Shown here: positions 1 through 6,147 of the stretch, in pieces
Layout of the letters: each line of letters begins with the position of its first letter
How positions within the stretch are numbered: the first letter of the stretch is position 1
NCBI GenBank assembly: GCA_027314685.1
Contig: DAHVAI010000339.1
Span: 1-6,982 of the forward strand
DNA from: Nitrososphaerota archaeon
GTDB taxonomy: Archaea; Thermoproteota; Nitrososphaeria; Nitrososphaerales; CADDZS01
DNA length: 6,982 bases
Direction: 5' to 3'
The notes under the pieces: generated by a model
The model's database searches: none
The model's input: the letters and a program-made list of their open reading frames with translations, nothing else
Told to the model about the DNA's origin: nothing
Position numbers and translations under genes: made by a program

Positions 1-1684
1 ACTCAGATAGCCTGGCAAGAACGAGTGCGGAAATTGAGTTGCCCGACGGTATAGCGCCATCGTAAGAATCCTTTGCCCTCACAATCAGGTCTTTATCAGC
101 CCGTGATAGAAAGAAACCTCCGTTTGGATCATGGAAATCGATTATCATCAAGTCACAGATCTCTGCCGCCTTGATCAAGTATTTTGGATCAAAGCTTGCT
201 TCGTAAATGTCCAGCAAACCATTTATGAAAAATGCATAGTCTTCCAAAAGACCCGTGCCACTGGCCGTTCCTTCCTTGTGGATTCGCATCACGCCATCCA
301 CATGCGAAGCATCGCTCAGTAGGTAATCGGCTGCCCTAACCGCCAACGCCAAGTATTCCTTTTCGTTGAAAGCACAATAGGCTCTAGCAAGCGCAGATAT
401 CATCAATCCGTTCCAAGAAGTGATGATTTTCGTGTCAGTCGGTGGCTTGCTTCGATTGCTCCTATACGATAGCATCTGCAATGATGCTCTGTGTATTATC
501 TCTGCCAGATTCTTTTCATCCAGACCATATTTTCTCGCGACTTCAGACATCGGTTTGCGAGTCAGGATCGTCTTTGAACGTTCGAAATTTCCTTCGTTAG
601 TCACTGAAAAGAAACTCGCTATAACTTCAGCCTCTTCAATTCTTTCTTTCAGCGATTCCTTAACTTCCTCAGGGGTCCAGAGATAGTAGAAACCTTCTCC
701 TTCCGGGCTATCTGCATCCTGGGAGGAATAAAAGCCACCCTCGCTCGCAACAAGCTCTCTCTTTGCCCATGCGATGGTCTCCTTTACAACTTGCTCGTAA
801 TCAGGATTCCTAGTAGCAAGAAAAGCTTCGGTATACGCCAATATCATTAGGGCGTTGTCATAAAGCATTTTTTCAAAATGTGGTACAAGCCAGTATCTAT
901 CGGTAGAGTATCTGTGAAATCCACCGCCGATTTGATCGTAAATTCCTCCCGCGAGTATATGATCCAGAGTCTTCGTGACCATGCTCAAAGCTAGTTTCGA
1001 AGATTTGAGATTCCAGTACCTCATGAGAAAGAACAGGTTCGATGGCATAGGGAATTTTGGCGCGCCACCAAAACCGCCGTATCGTTCGTCAAACATGCCC
1101 ACTAAATTAGAGTAGCATTCTTCAACCAAAGAGAGGTCCAGTTTGTCACCTGCGCTTTTTTTGAATTCGTAATTCTCCCGCAGTGCATTCTTCAGTTGCA
1201 CAGCTGAGTCTACTACATTCTTTCTTTCAGTTCTCCACGAACCACTTATCCCCTTCAGTATGTTAATGAAACTGGGCATTCCAGATCTTGGACTTGGTGG
1301 GAAATACGTGCCGCCAAAAAATGGATCGAGTTCAGGGGTTAGAAACACGCTCAGCGGCCATCCGCCCGAGCCAGTTATGCTCACGACTGCTTTCATGTAT
1401 ATTTCATCTACATCAGGGCGCTCTTCTCGATCCACCTTGACGCTGACAAAATTCTCGTTTAGAAATCTAGCGATGTCGGGATCCTCAAAGGACTCATGCG
1501 CCATAACATGACACCAATGGCATGATGAATATCCGATGCTCAAGAAAATAGGTTTGTTCTCGTGTTTTGCTTTCTGAAAAGCTTCCGCACCCCAAGGATA
1601 CCACTCTACAGGGTTATAGGCGTGTTGGAGCAAATACGGGCTCCTTTCGCCCGCCAGTCTATTCGCCTTCTTATCGCCAGCCAA
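1..1684 (-). CDS. DUF255 / YyaL-type thioredoxin-domain protein (C-terminus cut off by window edge)
   Basis: The minus-strand frame is open from a TAA just upstream of 1702 to the window edge, giving 561 residues from the TTG at 1684. Near the N-terminus is the family signature NRL-(x)[18 protein letters not shown], then a thioredoxin-like fold with the hallmark SxxCHWCHVM (Cys55 and Cys58) and a [11 protein letters not shown] stretch. From about residue 170 comes the six-hairpin (alpha/alpha) barrel part, with [39 protein letters not shown] and [15 protein letters not shown] segments. These are typical of the DUF255 family (bacterial YyaL, mammalian SPATA20), which usually has about 650-700 residues, so roughly the last 100 are missing. 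The biochemical role of the family is not settled; a redox or sugar-epimerase-like activity is only suggested by fold. No signal peptide is visible, so it is probably cytoplasmic. I chose TTG 1684 because it begins a few residues before NRL, as in relatives, and a TATA-like TTTCAG lies at -31 to -26. GTG 1702 is the alternative and adds six residues. The gene is divergent from the receiver-like gene at 1750. Confidence 0.92.
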   Translation of the reverse strand, partial: MAGDKKANRLAGERSPYLLQHAYNPVEWYPWGAEAFQKAKHENKPIFLSIGYSSCHWCHVMAHESFEDPDIARFLNENFVSVKVDREERPDVDEIYMKAVVSITGSGGWPLSVFLTPELDPFFGGTYFPPSPRSGMPSFINILKGISGSWRTERKNVVDSAVQLKNALRENYEFKKSAGDKLDLSLVEECYSNLVGMFDERYGGFGGAPKFPMPSNLFFLMRYWNLKSSKLALSMVTKTLDHILAGGIYDQIGGGFHRYSTDRYWLVPHFEKMLYDNALMILAYTEAFLATRNPDYEQVVKETIAWAKRELVASEGGFYSSQDADSPEGEGFYYLWTPEEVKESLKERIEEAEVIASFFSVTNEGNFERSKTILTRKPMSEVARKYGLDEKNLAEIIHRASLQMLSYRSNRSKPPTDTKIITSWNGLMISALARAYCAFNEKEYLALAVRAADYLLSDASHVDGVMRIHKEGTASGTGLLEDYAFFINGLLDIYEASFDPKYLIKAAEICDLMIIDFHDPNGGFFLSRADKDLIVRAKDSYDGAIPSGNSISALVLARLSE

Positions 1685-1707
1685 TGTGTGTAGTCGCTTC
1701 ACTTTCA

Positions 1708-1727
1708 AGCTGAAAGTACTTTAAGCT
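1708..1727. promoter_or_regulatory. 20-bp near-perfect palindrome between divergent genes; putative bidirectional promoter/operator
   Basis: AGCTG-AAAGTACTTT-AAGCT: nine of ten base pairs are symmetric (G1712/A1723 is the mismatch) and the ten central bases are a perfect palindrome. Its centre (1717.5) is within half a base of the midpoint between the TTG at 1684 (minus) and the TTG at 1750 (plus). Each strand then has a T-rich TATA-like element at a proper archaeal distance: TTTAAG at -30 to -25 from 1750, and TTTCAG at -31 to -26 from 1684. Neither start has a visible Shine-Dalgarno sequence, which fits leaderless transcripts. Promoter function is inferred. A dimeric repressor site over the TATA region is an alternative or additional reading. 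Confidence 0.5.
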
Positions 1728-1749
1728 GTCTCTGAAATGTTTGAAATAG

Positions 1750-2115
1750 TTGACAGAAGAAAACACTTCGAAAACGCCATTCGAATACGTTTTAGTGTAC
1801 AAAGTTTCCGACCTGCTGCTCGCGGTGAGGATCGAAGAGATCTGCCGTGCGAAGGGAAGACAATTTTCGAGAGTAAACGCTTTCGATGCATTGGTAACGA
1901 ATCTAAATGATCATAGTTTGCTAGTTTGTGATCTGACAGTAGTGTCCCAGGACCTAGTTTCATTGAAGAAGATTTCGGAACAAAGATCTTGCAAGATCTT
2001 TGGCTATTATCCACATGTCGACAAGGAGACCGAAAATCTAGCGAGATCTACTGAGATTGATTTTGTTGTTCCCCGCTCGGCCCTACAATCAAAGCTGCGA
2101 TCGTTGCTTAGCTAG
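1750..2115 (+). CDS. Stand-alone receiver-like (CheY-fold) small protein
   Basis: 121 residues. The alternating hydrophobic strands and helices resemble a single response-regulator receiver domain without an output domain. A central strand, SLLVCDL, ends in Asp61 where the phospho-acceptor would lie. It is followed by a strand with GYYPHVD (about 85-91) and a last strand/loop, DFVVPRSAL (about 104-112), then a closing helix. The GF/Y-x-x-HVD...A...D-x-V-x-PRSAL pattern matches a family of small receiver-like proteins I recall from bacteria and archaea. The acidic pair expected after strand 1 is not visible, and the usual strand-5 Lys-Pro is replaced by Pro-Arg-Ser, so phosphorylation is doubtful. 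TTG 1750 directly follows an in-frame TAG at 1747-1749, so no longer start exists; the next candidate, GTG 1795, would delete the first strand. The TATA-like TTTAAG at 1720-1725 supports TTG 1750. A T-tract (2128-2132) just past the stop could end the transcript. Its partner and role are unknown. Confidence 0.75.
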   Translation: MTEENTSKTPFEYVLVYKVSDLLLAVRIEEICRAKGRQFSRVNAFDALVTNLNDHSLLVCDLTVVSQDLVSLKKISEQRSCKIFGYYPHVDKETENLARSTEIDFVVPRSALQSKLRSLLS

Positions 2116-2120
2116 GACAC

Positions 2121-2423
2121 CTAATTGTTTTTCAGAGAATCCGCGCGCTTCATAGCTTGCATCTCGCGATCTCTGATTACAGGTCCTAGAGACTGTAACC
2201 ATGAATCCCCATCCTTCACCCTCCAATCATCTAGGCATTTTTGCATCAATTCATCCGAGCCCATCTGTTCCAACTCGAATTTGAAGGAAAACGGGCAGTC
2301 AAACATAACAAGTACTATTTGTTTTTCCGAATGATCTACAGCCTCTACGCGCGAATCTTCTTCTGCCTTGCAGAACGGACAGCGTAGTGTCAAATCGCAT
2401 TTCTGACTCACCGGTAGACTCAA
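2121..2423 (-). CDS. Hypothetical small protein with CPFC motif (possible zinc-ribbon remnant)
   Basis: 100 residues from TTG 2423. I do not recognise a named family. The N-terminal half has Cys9, a Cys15-Pro-Phe-Cys18 knuckle and a later Cys43-Pro-Phe-Ser, laid out like a two-knuckle zinc ribbon whose last cysteine has become serine. A beta-rich segment follows (QIVLVMFDCPFSFKFELE), then a C-terminal half rich in Trp and charged residues that is probably helical. No signal peptide or membrane segment is seen. It is convergent with the receiver-like gene (5 nt between stops) and divergent from the M61 peptidase. TTG 2423 is preferred because the shared TATA-like octamer at 2448-2455 sits at -32 to -25 from it. 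GTG 2411 would give a protein four residues shorter starting MSQKCDL. Upstream in-frame codons remain open but offer no common start nearby. That the gene is real is supported by its tight fit between neighbours and its Cys pattern; its function is unknown. Confidence 0.68.
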   Translation of the reverse strand: MSLPVSQKCDLTLRCPFCKAEEDSRVEAVDHSEKQIVLVMFDCPFSFKFELEQMGSDELMQKCLDDWRVKDGDSWLQSLGPVIRDREMQAMKRADSLKNN

Positions 2424-2447
2424 AAGGATTTTCAGACAATCACGTGC

Positions 2448-2455
2448 ATAAATAT
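2448..2455. promoter_or_regulatory. Shared TATA-like octamer ATAAATAT of a divergent gene pair
   Basis: The octamer is centred at 2451.5, the exact midpoint between the TTG starts at 2423 (minus) and 2480 (plus). Read on either strand it occupies -32 to -25 from the start codon, the normal archaeal TATA position for a leaderless mRNA. Its complement (ATATTTAT) is also AT-rich enough to act as a box, so one TBP site could serve both directions. A perfect CACGTG palindrome (2441-2446) sits beside it and might be an operator. Function is inferred from position only. Confidence 0.5.
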
Positions 2456-2479
2456 CCGATTCACATACACCATCTCAAT

Positions 2480-4303
2480 TTGCTAAGATACTCCATATCG
2501 TTGGAAGAACCGAATTCACACTATTTTGAAGTCGTAATTGACATCCTCGATATCCCCAGTATGTCAGATAGGAGACACTTGCATCTTGTAATGCCTACCT
2601 GGACTCCGGGATCGTATCTCATAAGGGAATTTTCGAAGAATGTTCTCGATCTTGTTGCCTTTGACATTGATGAGGACAAAGCGCTTGAATCGAGAAAGAT
2701 ATCTAAGAACGCTTGGGAGGTAGAAACTTCTGATGCGATCAATGTTAGAGTGAAGTATCGCATTTATGCCTTTGAGTTGACGGTAGATACAAGCTACATG
2801 GACAATTTGCATGCCATAATCAACGGTGCCAGCGCGTTCATGTATGTTGAAGGGATGCAGGATCAAGAGTCTGAACTGACCGTCATACCACCAGATAATT
2901 GGCATAACATTGCGACGGGTCTTGAGCCCAAGGCGATTAATGAAAACGGCACCTGGACGTTCAAAGTCCCCAATTATGACATCCTAGTCGATTCGCCGAT
3001 TGAGGTTGGAAACCAGAAGATTAGCAGTTTTGACGTGCAGGGGATCAGACACGACATATCATTATTCAGTCGTAGAGAATTCGAAGACCAAAAACTAGTC
3101 TCTGACATCAAGAAGATTGTCGAAAGTACAATTCCTGTTTTTGGCCATGTCCCTTACAAGCGATATTTGTTCCTAGTTGATATCCTTGGAGAAAACATGG
3201 GTGGTCTGGAACACCTCAACAGCACACATTGTATCGCATCCATGTACCGATTTGAACCCACTCAGGAATACGAACAGATGTTATCCCTTTTCAGTCATGA
3301 ATTCTTCCATGCATGGAACGTAAAACGGATGAGACCGTTTGGCCTCGGCCCGTTCAACTATACGTCAGAGACGTACACAAAGTCACTTTGGATTGCCGAG
3401 GGCATCACGAGCTATTACGATGACTTGTTACTCAGACGCGCTAAAATATACAGTGTTGGAGACTACCTTGACTCACTTTGTACCAACATCAATATTCTCA
3501 AGTCTTTGCCAGGTAGCAAATGGCAAAGCGCGGAAGAATCCAGTTTTGACACATGGATTAAACATTACAGACCTAACGAGAATGCTCCAAATGTCCAGTC
3601 GTCATACTACTTCCAGGGCGCGGTAGTGGGTTGGATGCTCGACATGCATATCAGAAAGAGTACGGAATCGACCAAGAGTCTCGATGACGCACTGCGCACA
3701 CTCTACAATGACAGCTATCTGAAGGAAAATCGCGGATACAAAGACGGAGAGCTCGAAAAGATCTGCTTTGACCTGACAGGAGATCGCGCTGTCAAAGAAA
3801 TCTTTGATTCCCGCGTTCGAGGGAGAAATGATGTCGACTATGATAACTATCTTGCCTATGCAGGATTGAAACTGACCCCCAAGAAAAAACAAGATGAATC
3901 GGGTTTTCTTGGAGTGAAGGTTCAACAAGAAGGCGGCAAGCTGTCAGTTGCAACTGTTTTATCAGACACGCCCGCCCAGGAGTGCGGTCTCGTAGCATCT
4001 GACGAGATCATTGCGATTGACGGACTTCGTATGGATTCATCGAAGTTATCATGGTATATCTCAAATAGAAATCCAGGGAACCCGATTCAACTCTTGATAT
4101 CCAGGACTGGGGCGTTGCTAGAGCTGTCCACAGAGATTGTGTCCAAACCCATTCTTGAGTATAGGATACAAAAAGCGGCTGAGGCCTCTGATGCGCAAAA
4201 GGCAGTTTTCAAAGGCTGGCTGGCCGAGAATTGGGACTCCGAAATCATTTACGAAGATTATGCTCCGTCACCATCGAAGAGAAACTTGTTTGATTATGTC
4301 TGA
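2480..4303 (+). CDS. M61 family metallopeptidase (glycyl-aminopeptidase-like) with C-terminal PDZ domain
   Basis: 607 residues from TTG 2480. It begins MLRYSISLEEPNSHYFEV, the usual N-terminus of M61 proteins, followed by the beta-rich M61 N-terminal domain (about 1-170) with the conserved MPTWTPGSYLIREFS segment. The catalytic domain carries GGLEH (241-245), the zinc-binding HEFFH (His273, Glu274, His277) followed by NVKRMRP, and AEGITSYYDDL, whose Glu307 is the likely third zinc ligand. A PDZ domain spans about 474-555 (GFLGVKV ... TPAQECGLVASDEIIAIDG). Catalytic residues are intact, so it is probably an active zinc aminopeptidase or peptidase; its substrate cannot be read from sequence. 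No signal peptide or membrane segment is seen, so a cytosolic location is likely. The frame can be extended to GTG 2387, but the 31 extra residues are His-rich, match nothing in the family, and would overlap the divergent gene. GTG 2444 is also possible. The TATA-like octamer at -32 to -25 favours 2480. A TTTT tract lies at 4313-4316 after the stop. Confidence 0.93.
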   Translation: MLRYSISLEEPNSHYFEVVIDILDIPSMSDRRHLHLVMPTWTPGSYLIREFSKNVLDLVAFDIDEDKALESRKISKNAWEVETSDAINVRVKYRIYAFELTVDTSYMDNLHAIINGASAFMYVEGMQDQESELTVIPPDNWHNIATGLEPKAINENGTWTFKVPNYDILVDSPIEVGNQKISSFDVQGIRHDISLFSRREFEDQKLVSDIKKIVESTIPVFGHVPYKRYLFLVDILGENMGGLEHLNSTHCIASMYRFEPTQEYEQMLSLFSHEFFHAWNVKRMRPFGLGPFNYTSETYTKSLWIAEGITSYYDDLLLRRAKIYSVGDYLDSLCTNINILKSLPGSKWQSAEESSFDTWIKHYRPNENAPNVQSSYYFQGAVVGWMLDMHIRKSTESTKSLDDALRTLYNDSYLKENRGYKDGELEKICFDLTGDRAVKEIFDSRVRGRNDVDYDNYLAYAGLKLTPKKKQDESGFLGVKVQQEGGKLSVATVLSDTPAQECGLVASDEIIAIDGLRMDSSKLSWYISNRNPGNPIQLLISRTGALLELSTEIVSKPILEYRIQKAAEASDAQKAVFKGWLAENWDSEIIYEDYAPSPSKRNLFDYV

Positions 4304-4340
4304 TCGCGCAAGTTTTAAGTCTGATATAAGCAGTCACGGT

Positions 4341-4346
4341 TATAAT
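4341..4346 (+). promoter_or_regulatory. Putative TATA box for aIF1A
   Basis: TATAAT lies at -40 to -35 from the ATG at 4381, implying a transcript start near 4368-4370 and a leader of about a dozen bases. A G-rich GGGGAT at 4373-4378 might pair weakly with the 16S rRNA 3' end, but it is not a good Shine-Dalgarno match. The 77-nt gap after the M61 stop suggests aIF1A has its own promoter rather than relying on readthrough. A second AT-rich stretch at 4323-4329 (GATATAA) is a less well placed alternative. Confidence 0.35.
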
Positions 4347-4380
4347 CTAGAAAAACCAAAGATTACAGGATTGGGGATAA

Positions 4381-4692
4381 ATGGGAAAGCGAAAAGTGCT
4401 CAATGAAGCACAACTAAAGGAAATGGTTCTCGCTGGAGAAGGCGAGATGTACGGTCAAGTAGTGAAACTAGTTGGAAGCGATCATTTGATGGTCAAATGC
4501 GCGGACGGCAAGACTCGTCTTGGGAGGATCCGTGGCAAGATTCGAAGGCGTGTTTGGATCCGTCTCGGAGACATTGTTCTTCTTGTTCCATGGGATTTCA
4601 AGGCCGCCGATAGGTGCGACATTATCTGGCGGTATACGGTATCGCAGATGGAATGGCTCAGGGCCCAAGGAATGCTGCCCCCGGACTTTTAG
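4381..4692 (+). CDS. eif1A: Translation initiation factor 1A (aIF1A)
   Basis: 103 residues, full length for the archaeal protein. It is the archaeal homologue of eIF1A and bacterial IF1. It binds the A-site region of the 30S subunit and helps position initiator tRNA and mRNA. The basic N-terminus (MGKRKVLNE) leads into an S1/IF1-type OB fold (about 20-75) with conserved GEMYGQVVK, GKTRLGRIRGKIRRRVWIRLGDIVLLVPWDF, then the short helical tail typical of a/eIF1A (DIIWRYTVSQMEWLRAQG, about 80-97). The acidic C-terminal tail of eukaryotic eIF1A is absent, as expected in archaea. The ATG start matches the conserved MGKRK. The stop TAG (4690-4692) overlaps the stop of the convergent MEDS gene. This is the most diagnostic gene in the window for an archaeal origin. 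Confidence 0.97.
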   Translation: MGKRKVLNEAQLKEMVLAGEGEMYGQVVKLVGSDHLMVKCADGKTRLGRIRGKIRRRVWIRLGDIVLLVPWDFKAADRCDIIWRYTVSQMEWLRAQGMLPPDF

Positions 4693-5270
4693 AGCAAGTG
4701 TGAGTGTAGACCAGAAACAAGCGCGGTTGGGTCAGTTACTCCAGCCGCCATCAGCTCTCTTCTGTCAAATGCGCAGAGAACGCTTACCTTCATAGTGTCA
4801 ATTGTCTTGTTCAGCATTCCATCGAATTCGATGTACTTTTGGAGATATCCTTTTCGTACTAGCATATCGGTTTCAAATATCAGAAACACGCTCGAGTAGC
4901 CTGCCGCTGTTGCGTCTTCTTGCGACTGTTCCACCTCATTTGAGAGCTGGTCCAGCGACTTAAATTGAGGCCGACGCTCGTTAGTGAGAAACCACTCTTC
5001 TGAATCTAGTATCTTCATTCTCTTGCTCTTTTGATAAAACGCAACATCAAAGCCCGTATCTATTAGCGAGAGACGTATTCCTTTCGTGCCTTGTTTTCCG
5101 GCGACGTAAACTACGGCTGCATTCCTTGTATTAACTGTTTCCTTGCATAAAGAAAAGAGTCTTGATTGCTTTTCATCATGCGCGTCAAAAATATATCCGG
5201 TGTGTGCTTTTACGTCGTGAGCACCCATTCTACCAAACGCTCTTGGAATTTCAGTGCTCGCGTTAGACAT
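4689..5270 (-). CDS. MEDS-domain sensory-type protein
   Basis: 193 residues that look like a single MEDS domain (methanogen/methylotroph DcmR sensory domain, PF14417), a relative of the KaiC/RecA fold without ATPase motifs. Features seen: HTGYIFDAHDEKQSRLFSLCKE near residue 24 (the family's H-x-C/G-x-x-Y-x-x-x-E region), a VVYVAGKQG strand-turn, MKILDSEEWFL around 85-95, a long acidic helix, SSVFLIFETDML, then YIEFDGMLN and VSVLCAFDRREL, which corresponds to the family's LCxYDRR segment near the end. No Walker A motif is present. In DcmR the domain is a proposed ligand or hydrocarbon sensor fused to a DNA-binding part; here there is no DNA-binding domain or kinase, so it may act by protein contact. 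ATG 5270 is preceded by TATAAAA at -30 to -24, a clear leaderless archaeal promoter, and there is no Shine-Dalgarno. Its stop overlaps the aIF1A stop by 4 nt on the opposite strand. Confidence 0.82.
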   Translation of the reverse strand: MSNASTEIPRAFGRMGAHDVKAHTGYIFDAHDEKQSRLFSLCKETVNTRNAAVVYVAGKQGTKGIRLSLIDTGFDVAFYQKSKRMKILDSEEWFLTNERRPQFKSLDQLSNEVEQSQEDATAAGYSSVFLIFETDMLVRKGYLQKYIEFDGMLNKTIDTMKVSVLCAFDRRELMAAGVTDPTALVSGLHSHLL

Positions 5271-5293
5271 CAGATATCCAGTTCTCGGCTTTG

Positions 5294-5300
5294 TTTTATA
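5294..5300 (-). promoter_or_regulatory. TATA box of the MEDS gene
   Basis: On the minus strand TATAAAA runs from 5300 to 5294, at -30 to -24 from the ATG at 5270. This is the expected archaeal TATA-to-start spacing for a transcript beginning at or near the ATG. It is the best consensus box in the window. Confidence 0.6.
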
Positions 5301-5424
5301 GTATGCTGTTCAATAATCTTAATGTTTTCTATAGATGCGATTCTAGTCAATTTCGCTGAAACATTGGTACTGATCGAATTTCCATTCTTACTCTAAATTG
5401 CGACTCTGTTCTATTCTATAGCAC

Positions 5425-5432
5425 TAAATATA
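5425..5432 (+). promoter_or_regulatory. Putative TATA box of the KGG-repeat gene
   Basis: TAAATATA lies at -38 to -31 from the ATG at 5463, so transcription would begin near 5452-5458 with a leader of under about ten bases. No Shine-Dalgarno is visible. Another TATA-like CTATAG (5416-5421) lies just upstream, and the same 8-mer TTCTATAG occurs at 5327-5334 and 5414-5421. The rest of the 192-nt spacer 5271-5462 shows no gene. Confidence 0.4.
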
Positions 5433-5462
5433 GCAAACACTGTCAGACTCAGGGTTTTCTTA

Positions 5463-5699
5463 ATGTCCGTGACACAGAGTATCAGGAAACGAGGTCTGGC
5501 GTCAGCGTCTGGAGACACGCGAAAAAGAGTTGCCCGTGCTGGCGGAGAAGCGGCTCATGAGCAGCGAGGGCTGCAAGCTGCAGATTGGGAAACAAGGCGC
5601 GAGGTTGCTAGAAAAGGCGGACTTGCAAGGGGTCTTCAGAGAAGGAAAGCGAAACTCGAAAGTCAAGGAGAGATTTTGCTTGATTCAATACCTGCATAG
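5463..5699 (+). CDS. Small KGG-repeat stress-type protein
   Basis: 78 residues, strongly basic and hydrophilic, with no membrane segment. Two tandem repeats are visible (about 8-29 and 34-55). Each follows the pattern R-G-L-x-x-A-x-x-x-T-R-(K/R)-x-V-A-R-(K/A)-G-G-x-A, the stress-induced KGG motif (PF10685) found in GsiB-like general stress proteins and plant Em/LEA-type proteins. The last 23 residues (QRRKAKLESQG...) are outside the repeats. Such proteins are thought to be disordered and to protect against desiccation or osmotic stress; a nucleic-acid interaction is also possible given the many Arg residues. The role here is inferred. The ATG start is supported by a TATA-like box upstream. 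Its stop lies 2 nt from the stop of the convergent membrane-protein gene, and it is divergent from the MEDS gene. Confidence 0.85.
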   Translation: MSVTQSIRKRGLASASGDTRKRVARAGGEAAHEQRGLQAADWETRREVARKGGLARGLQRRKAKLESQGEILLDSIPA

Positions 5700-5701
5700 G
5701 T

Positions 5702-6127
5702 TCACTCAGGTATACCCTTCCTGAACAGTCTGCTACGAAATGCTTTTCGCTCCGTACTTTCAAGTTTGACGCAGTGTTCGTGAACGAGCACACTTCTGCG
5801 TCTTCCTTTGAGTATTCTATTCACCGTCTCCGTCGGTTCGCTTTTTGCTAACGCAACTCCGCAAACAAAGCAGGTAAACTCTGATCTGTGCTGATCCATG
5901 AGATCCAGATAGATTAGCGCAAAGAATGCTGGTATCGTGATCATGTGAAGCATTGCTATGAGCATTATGTTCGCGACAACACCCGCTTCGATTGTAAGAG
6001 CGATGTCAAAAGCAAACAGGAGAAATATCATTCTGCTTATGGAAAAGGAGCTTTCAAACCAGAGAAACAGCCAGAGTAAGGCAAAACAGAAAGATGTAAC
6101 GATGTAGACTATGTTGGCCGATATCAT
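5702..6127 (-). CDS. Hypothetical three-helix membrane protein with Cys/His zinc-knuckle-like tail
   Basis: 141 residues; I do not recognise a named family. Three hydrophobic segments are seen: about 4-24 (rich in Phe, Leu and Trp), 33-51 and 52-75. The loop between the last two is minimal, so they may pack as a hairpin or one long segment. The soluble C-terminal part (about 78-141) is basic and contains Cys86-x-x-Cys89 and, 26 residues later, His116-x-His118-Cys119. This spacing could bind one zinc ion in a ribbon or treble-clef-like fold (C-x2-C ... H-x2-C). The tail is very Arg/Lys-rich (KGRRRSVLV, KAFRSRLFRKG), which by the positive-inside rule places it in the cytoplasm. ATG 6127 lies 20 nt after the carB stop on the same strand, with no TATA box in the gap or at the usual distance, so it is probably co-transcribed with carB. 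Whether it has any link to pyrimidine or arginine metabolism is unknown. Confidence 0.72.
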   Translation of the reverse strand: MISANIVYIVTSFCFALLWLFLWFESSFSISRMIFLLFAFDIALTIEAGVVANIMLIAMLHMITIPAFFALIYLDLMDQHRSEFTCFVCGVALAKSEPTETVNRILKGRRRSVLVHEHCVKLESTERKAFRSRLFRKGIPE

Positions 6128-6147
6128 GGCTTTTGCACAAGAGCATG

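Noticed and set aside
420..1511. Plus-strand open frames (420-686, 1260-1511) within the left 1.7 kb
   Set aside because: They are antisense to the DUF255 gene, whose minus-strand frame is continuous and full of conserved motifs.
1721..2014. 97-residue open frame on the minus strand
   Set aside because: It lies inside the receiver-like gene in antisense, has no recognisable domain and would consume the divergent promoter region.
2128..2132. T-tract as a terminator for the receiver-like gene
   Set aside because: Five T residues fit archaeal termination loosely, but there is no supporting structure and such runs are common, so it is mentioned only in the gene entry.
2387..2479. N-terminal extension of the M61 peptidase from GTG 2387
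   Set aside because: The 31 extra residues (His-rich, no family match) overlap the divergent gene and would lie upstream of the best TATA box; family N-termini begin near residue LRYSISLEEP, as with TTG 2480.
4468..4668. 66-residue minus-strand open frame inside aIF1A
   Set aside because: It is wholly contained in a conserved essential gene and has no features of its own.
5166..5396. 76-residue plus-strand open frame
   Set aside because: It is antisense to the start of the MEDS gene and runs through its promoter; it is hydrophobic by chance of an AT-rich spacer and has no recognisable start context.
5530..5724. 64-residue plus-strand open frame overlapping the KGG gene in another frame
   Set aside because: It is a shadow of the KGG repeats; the KGG frame has the clear protein repeat and its own TATA box.
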